DNA of 64,000 nt from Odontocerum albicorne (Eukaryota > Arthropoda > Insecta > Trichoptera > Odontoceridae): NCBI GenBank assembly GCA_949825065.1, contig OX463844.1:30654033-30718032 (forward strand), given 5' to 3'. The notes beneath the pieces were generated by a model, which did not search any database, was not told the origin of the DNA, and was given only the letters and a program-made list of their open reading frames with translations. Shown piece after piece: positions 60,093 through 64,000 of this stretch. How positions within the stretch are numbered: the stretch's first letter is position 1; every line of letters begins with the position of its first letter. Position numbers and translations under genes: made by a program.

Positions 60093-61379
60093 TGTCACAC
60101 CTCTTTCCTATTTAAAAAAAAACATTAAGATTTTACACATTTAAATACATAAATAAGTTATAACACATTACCATCATATGAGGTATGACACGCCCGTTCA
60201 GCTCCGCCGGTTTCTTAAAGAGGCAAGTACTCTTTAGATCTCTGGGGTTTGTTGGGTTCCCTTAACTCTGAATAACTCTCTCTCACCTTCAGCAGGACAA
60301 GGCGACACAATTAAACAAGTATAATTTTAAATGAAACAGTTTATTATATTATGAAAAAAAAAAGAAAAAAAGAAAAAAAATATAGAAAAAAAAACTTGAC
60401 GAATGTCAAGAAAAAAGTTTAAAATTGGCTAGAAAGACTGTGTTGTAATTAGCAAGGGAGATTTCAATAACAATTTGAAATTACTTTGATCGGGGGTTTT
60501 AACGTGGGGACGAAATCCAACATTAAGATAAAAGGAATAATATTCACCGATAATTGTAATTGGAGTCCTGGACTTCTGCGATACACGAAGAAAAACTAGT
60601 CTGGCTGTCTTCCGTACAAACACTGTTTCTGGAGAGACGTCCTAACCGTGTCGTATCTGGAGGCACAAGTGAGCTCCTCGTGAAATTTCTGGCCTTTTAT
60701 AGCCACTTGCGAGAAAGAGAAGCTACATGTACTCATTCTCACTTAAAATAATAGTTTCACATAGTAACGTCATAGACATGATACTTTATTTTTAAAAGAC
60801 AATTGAGATCGGTATCTTTTAGAATTCATCAAAAGGGTATATCGTCTAGACAGTATTTATTGCTTCCTTGAGCAATGGATTTTTTATGACCTTGCTTTTG
60901 TCCTCTCACAAGAAGCACCGTGTCTTGTTTCTTAGTCGTTTACCGCTGGCCTTACAATTTCCATCTTTACAAAACAAAATTGAATTTATTATAGACCCTT
61001 TTCCTAAACAAACAATGACCATGGAATTCTTTACAATCCGGGATGTAGTTTTACAGCCCGAGCCGACCACCTAAGTTGGCAGTGCAATATTCCATTTGTA
61101 TAACCAAAACAAAATTGAATTTATTATAGACCCTTTTTCCTAAACAAACAATGACCATGGAATTCCTTACAATTCGGGATATAGTCTTGTACTCCAAGGC
61201 GGTGACCACTTAAGAGAACCTTTTCTTTTATTGACTTAATCTTAGCGACAGTATTAAAAATATACTAAATTATTTTGTTTCCAGTTACTAGCCGAGACAC
61301 ATGTTTCAGGAAGCATGAAATGTCGGGAATTTAATATCGGGGATGTGAACTATGCAATTTATCAAATACAGTCCTGACA
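60093..61379 (-). mobile_element. Solo LTR of the LARD family, with an internal duplication
   Basis: It runs from tgtcacacctctttcc to gtcctgaca, the reverse complement of the 1128-bp LTR, and is flanked by the 4-bp duplication TACC (60089-60092 and 61380-61383). It is 1287 bp long. A segment containing aattgaatttattatagacc occurs twice (near 60978 and 61112), which accounts for most of the extra length. It has many substitutions relative to the pair at 41.6/50.3 kb, so it is an older insertion that lost its interior by LTR recombination. Confidence 0.92.
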
Positions 61380-61399
61380 TACCCACGAACACTAGATAG

Positions 61400-61495
61400 A
61401 AAAAGTGCCCGTGTCGTTCGAGGGGAGTAGCACAGCGCGCGGTTTGACTTTCCGCACTGAAGTCCAGTGCGTTAACGTGCAGCCATGAACCTAAA
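61400..61495 (-). repeat. SINE, second family, inverted copy
   Basis: The minus strand matches the 35.85-kb SINE: gcactggacttcagtgcgga..., then 'cctcgaacgacacgggca'. Confidence 0.6.
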
Positions 61496-61994
61496 ATTCA
61501 TATTTTAGAACTTTACTGACGAACAGCAGTAAATTACTCTTTCACTTGTGAATATGAACAGATAACACTGAAGTACACATTCGCTATTTACTTGAGTGAA
61601 GGTGATAAATTTAATTGTAATATGTTAGGCTTATCGATAACCCGCTAGTGCTTGTACAGGTTAACTATGTAATATGTTAGACTTATCGATAACCCGCTTG
61701 TGCTTGTACAGGTAAACTATTTTAATAGAAGTATAGTAAAATTCACAAAGTCGGTGACGGTTGGATAATGGTAGGCATTCTAGTATTTTGGAAGCTAGCG
61801 CCTTGGGCTTAATTCTTAGTGGATTAACCTCCAGACTGGTTTAATTTTCTGGAAACTTGCCCGACGAAAGACTGTAGTATCCGTAGATCATCCAGGAATA
61901 TGGACTTCTTAGCAATAGAAACATCGGACTTGACCTGTCACTTGAAAAAAATATACTCACAGACGTCATCCATCAACTAGATGAGCTGTCAGCA

Positions 61995-62095
61995 GTCGTG
62001 TTCTAATGATTGGTATTCATGTTAAATCAGCGGGAATCCAAGGTTCGATTCCTAGCAGATTCACTTAGAGGCAGGTTTACTGATATATTATATTT
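61995..62095 (+). repeat. tRNA-like SINE head
   Basis: 'aatccaaggttcgattcctagca' contains a B-box, but no cloverleaf with a complete acceptor stem can be folded, so this is a SINE part rather than a tRNA. Confidence 0.45.
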
Positions 62096-62163
62096 AATCT
62101 GAATTTATGTTTCGTCGTAACCGTATTTCGTTTAATTATTAATAATAACGATTTCAAGCAATT

Positions 62164-62430
62164 TTAAAATATAAAATATGATAGTACAGCCAAACTAAAG
62201 GCTGCAACAGATAAAAAACCGGACAATCGTATTGCAACTTTGATATTCTTGTCATTGGAACTCTGAGTTTGATCTGTCAAATCTGAGGGTGTATTGAATG
62301 TTAATGATAATAAAGTGCAACAGCTTGAATACAATAAACCAATACACTTACAAACGTCTTTTATCTTCAATATATCTGACAATCTTATTCGATCACTAAT
62401 TGTACCGACATTAACCAGATAAACTACCAA
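62164..62430 (-). CDS. Hypothetical frame with a C-terminal membrane segment
   Basis: Up to 88 codons on the minus strand, ending IKVAIRLSGFLSVAAFSLAV then LSYFIF and a stop: a basic anchor before a 20-residue hydrophobic stretch, as in tail-anchored proteins. I do not recognise it. It may be the last exon of a gene that starts outside the window, or chance. A GTAAGT inside the frame could be a splice donor. Confidence 0.2.
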   Translation of the reverse strand: MVVYLVNVGTISDRIRLSDILKIKDVCKCIGLLYSSCCTLLSLTFNTPSDLTDQTQSSNDKNIKVAIRLSGFLSVAAFSLAVLSYFIF

Positions 62431-62499
62431 TTATATTCAAATTTATTAATATCCTCAGTCAAGCTAAAATAATGAAATGAATGTCCAGCAGTTTAGTAT

Positions 62500-64000
62500 C
62501 AAAATATTTTTCTTCCTGCTGCCACACCAATCGAATGAAACTTGGGGTGAACACAAGGTGAGATCAGGACCGGATTTAGGCAGTTGCTCTGGGCACCAAG
62601 TATGTTAAAGCGTCAAATTTTCAACAAAGTTTGTAATTAGGGATACAAGTTTTGTAAATATACCACTAGAAAAATAAATTCCAGTACGAACAACTGTAGT
62701 CTTTATGTTTATATTTAACAACTTATGTCTTTGTTTAACAACCTTATGTCTTAATTTAACAATTTTTGCACGAACTACCTTTTCGATTTTTTTATGTCTC
62801 CTATCTTATCCATTATTATTTACTGACTAATATTTTTACTCAATAAATGGAAAAAATGTAATTGTATTGCTTAAAACGAAAAAAAAAACGAATTAAATAT
62901 GCATTATTTGCGTTGTTTATCAATAAGGATCCTCATTTACATGAAAGGGATAAACTACCCTATAACCATGCCATGTTAGCAACAAATTCCCGTTACTTAC
63001 AGCGTAAGAAACGAAAACGTTACTAAACGACTGAAGGCGTTTAAGGTATTGCTAATAAGCCTATGGTCGCCGAACCACTGCTGGCCTACGAACAGTTTGC
63101 TACTAGACCCTAGACTAAATTTCACTTAAAATTACATTCTTTGTTGTATAACATTAATTAAGCTATTTGGTAACATTTTTTAAATAGAATGATTTTATAC
63201 TAAAATGCGAAAAAATCTTAATTTTTTAAACAGAATGATTTTACACTTAAATGTAAAAAAAATAATTAAAGTGACAATCCTGTCCCGCTTTTCAAAAGCA
63301 CTGTCAAACTGTAACTGCTTTTGTAAAACAAAACAGGTTTGTCACATTAAATTAAGTTTAATGTGTATTTTTTCATATAAAATAATAAATCATTCGGTTT
63401 AAAATATACCCTACCGTATTAATGCCAAACCAAAAAATAACATTTGTAACATCCGATTACCATTGTCATCAATTCAACTCAGATAAGAGAAATTAATGAC
63501 TAATAAAGAAGCTTCTTTATTTTATTAAAAGTAATACATATTTTATTTGTAAATGTATTTTTCTAACTAATTTAGTGTAAAAATATATAATATATTAACT
63601 CCGTTTTCTTCGTTTTAAAATTATATTAATTAAATTTTATAAAAAAAAACAGGCCCACGCACCTAGAAAGTTTGAGAACCACTGGTTTGCGATATGCAGG
63701 ACAAAATAAATTAAACGACTAACATGTGCGTTAATTGGAATTCAATCATAACAGTTGTAAAGAAATAAAAAAAACTGAAAAAAGACAAAATAGGTGTTAT
63801 AATAAAAGTACAAATTGAAAAGTTATGCTTTATAAATATTAAAGGTATGATTAGTTTTCTTCAACTTAAAAATTAAACTTCCTGTTATAATGTATACTAT
63901 AATTGGAGTATTTATATATTATAGCAATGCGATGAATATAAGAGTAATACAACTAATTGCAATTTGTTTTTATCAAACACTGTTTATTCCACTTTATGTA
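62500..64000. other. Intergenic; possible hAT-type terminal sequence near 63668-63685
   Basis: aaagtttgagaaccactg at 63668-63685 is, on the minus strand, CAGTGGTTCTCAAACTTT, a common hAT-element end. No matching left end was found. 'ggaccggatttaggcag' near 62568 also resembles an element end. No gene is seen. Confidence 0.35.

Overview
The window looks like AT-rich insect genomic DNA, most probably from a moth or butterfly (Lepidoptera). The main evidence is a tandem family of short secreted-peptide genes. One of them has the full layout of a lepidopteran cecropin: signal peptide, a short prosegment ending in PEP, a Trp/Lys-rich amphipathic helix, a phase-0 intron after ...KKI, and a second exon with RIRDG and AAPAV that ends in Gly before the stop (an amidation signal). 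The rest of the window is introns, intergenic DNA and many generations of transposable elements. I see no rRNA, no true tRNA, no CRISPR array and no long host gene.

Antimicrobial-peptide (AMP) locus, about 5-54 kb. All intact or broken peptide genes left of about 29.2 kb are on the minus strand, and all those right of 31.0 kb are on the plus strand, so the cluster diverges from 29.2-31.0 kb. Minus strand: a canonical cecropin (4959-7158), two cecropin-like genes whose second exon is missing or altered (exon 1 at 8917-9036; 10005-10787), a decayed cecropin copy (16167-16430), a different short secreted Arg-rich peptide gene (14396-17588) with a broken paralogue (about 12465-12645), and a cecropin with a long acidic C-terminal tail (28695-29177). 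Plus strand: a D-type cecropin with a furin-like site and a C-terminal extension (31066-32212), a second D-like gene (34820-37474), and a very divergent relative with the same exon layout (52170-54053). Several have a TATA box 66-106 bp upstream of the ATG, and three have NF-kappaB-like GGG-ATTCC motifs upstream, as expected for immune-induced peptides made in fat body and secreted to haemolymph.

Mobile elements. 1-2.7 kb holds a 5'-truncated jockey-like non-LTR retrotransposon. 11.2-12.5 kb and 39.1-39.6 kb hold Tc1/mariner-type transposase relics. 19694-23889 is a Helitron with matching ends and a broken Rep/helicase gene. 27.1-28.0 kb is a dead mariner. 41567-51454 is a young LTR element: two nearly identical 1128-bp LTRs, a 4-bp target duplication, a candidate primer-binding site and a purine tract, but 7.6 kb of interior with no gag-pol. 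It is made partly of degenerate tandem repeats (a LARD-type non-autonomous element) and sits 0.7 kb upstream of the most divergent peptide gene. A solo LTR of the same family lies at 60093-61379 on the minus strand. tRNA-derived SINE copies are scattered throughout. The last 2.6 kb has no recognised gene.
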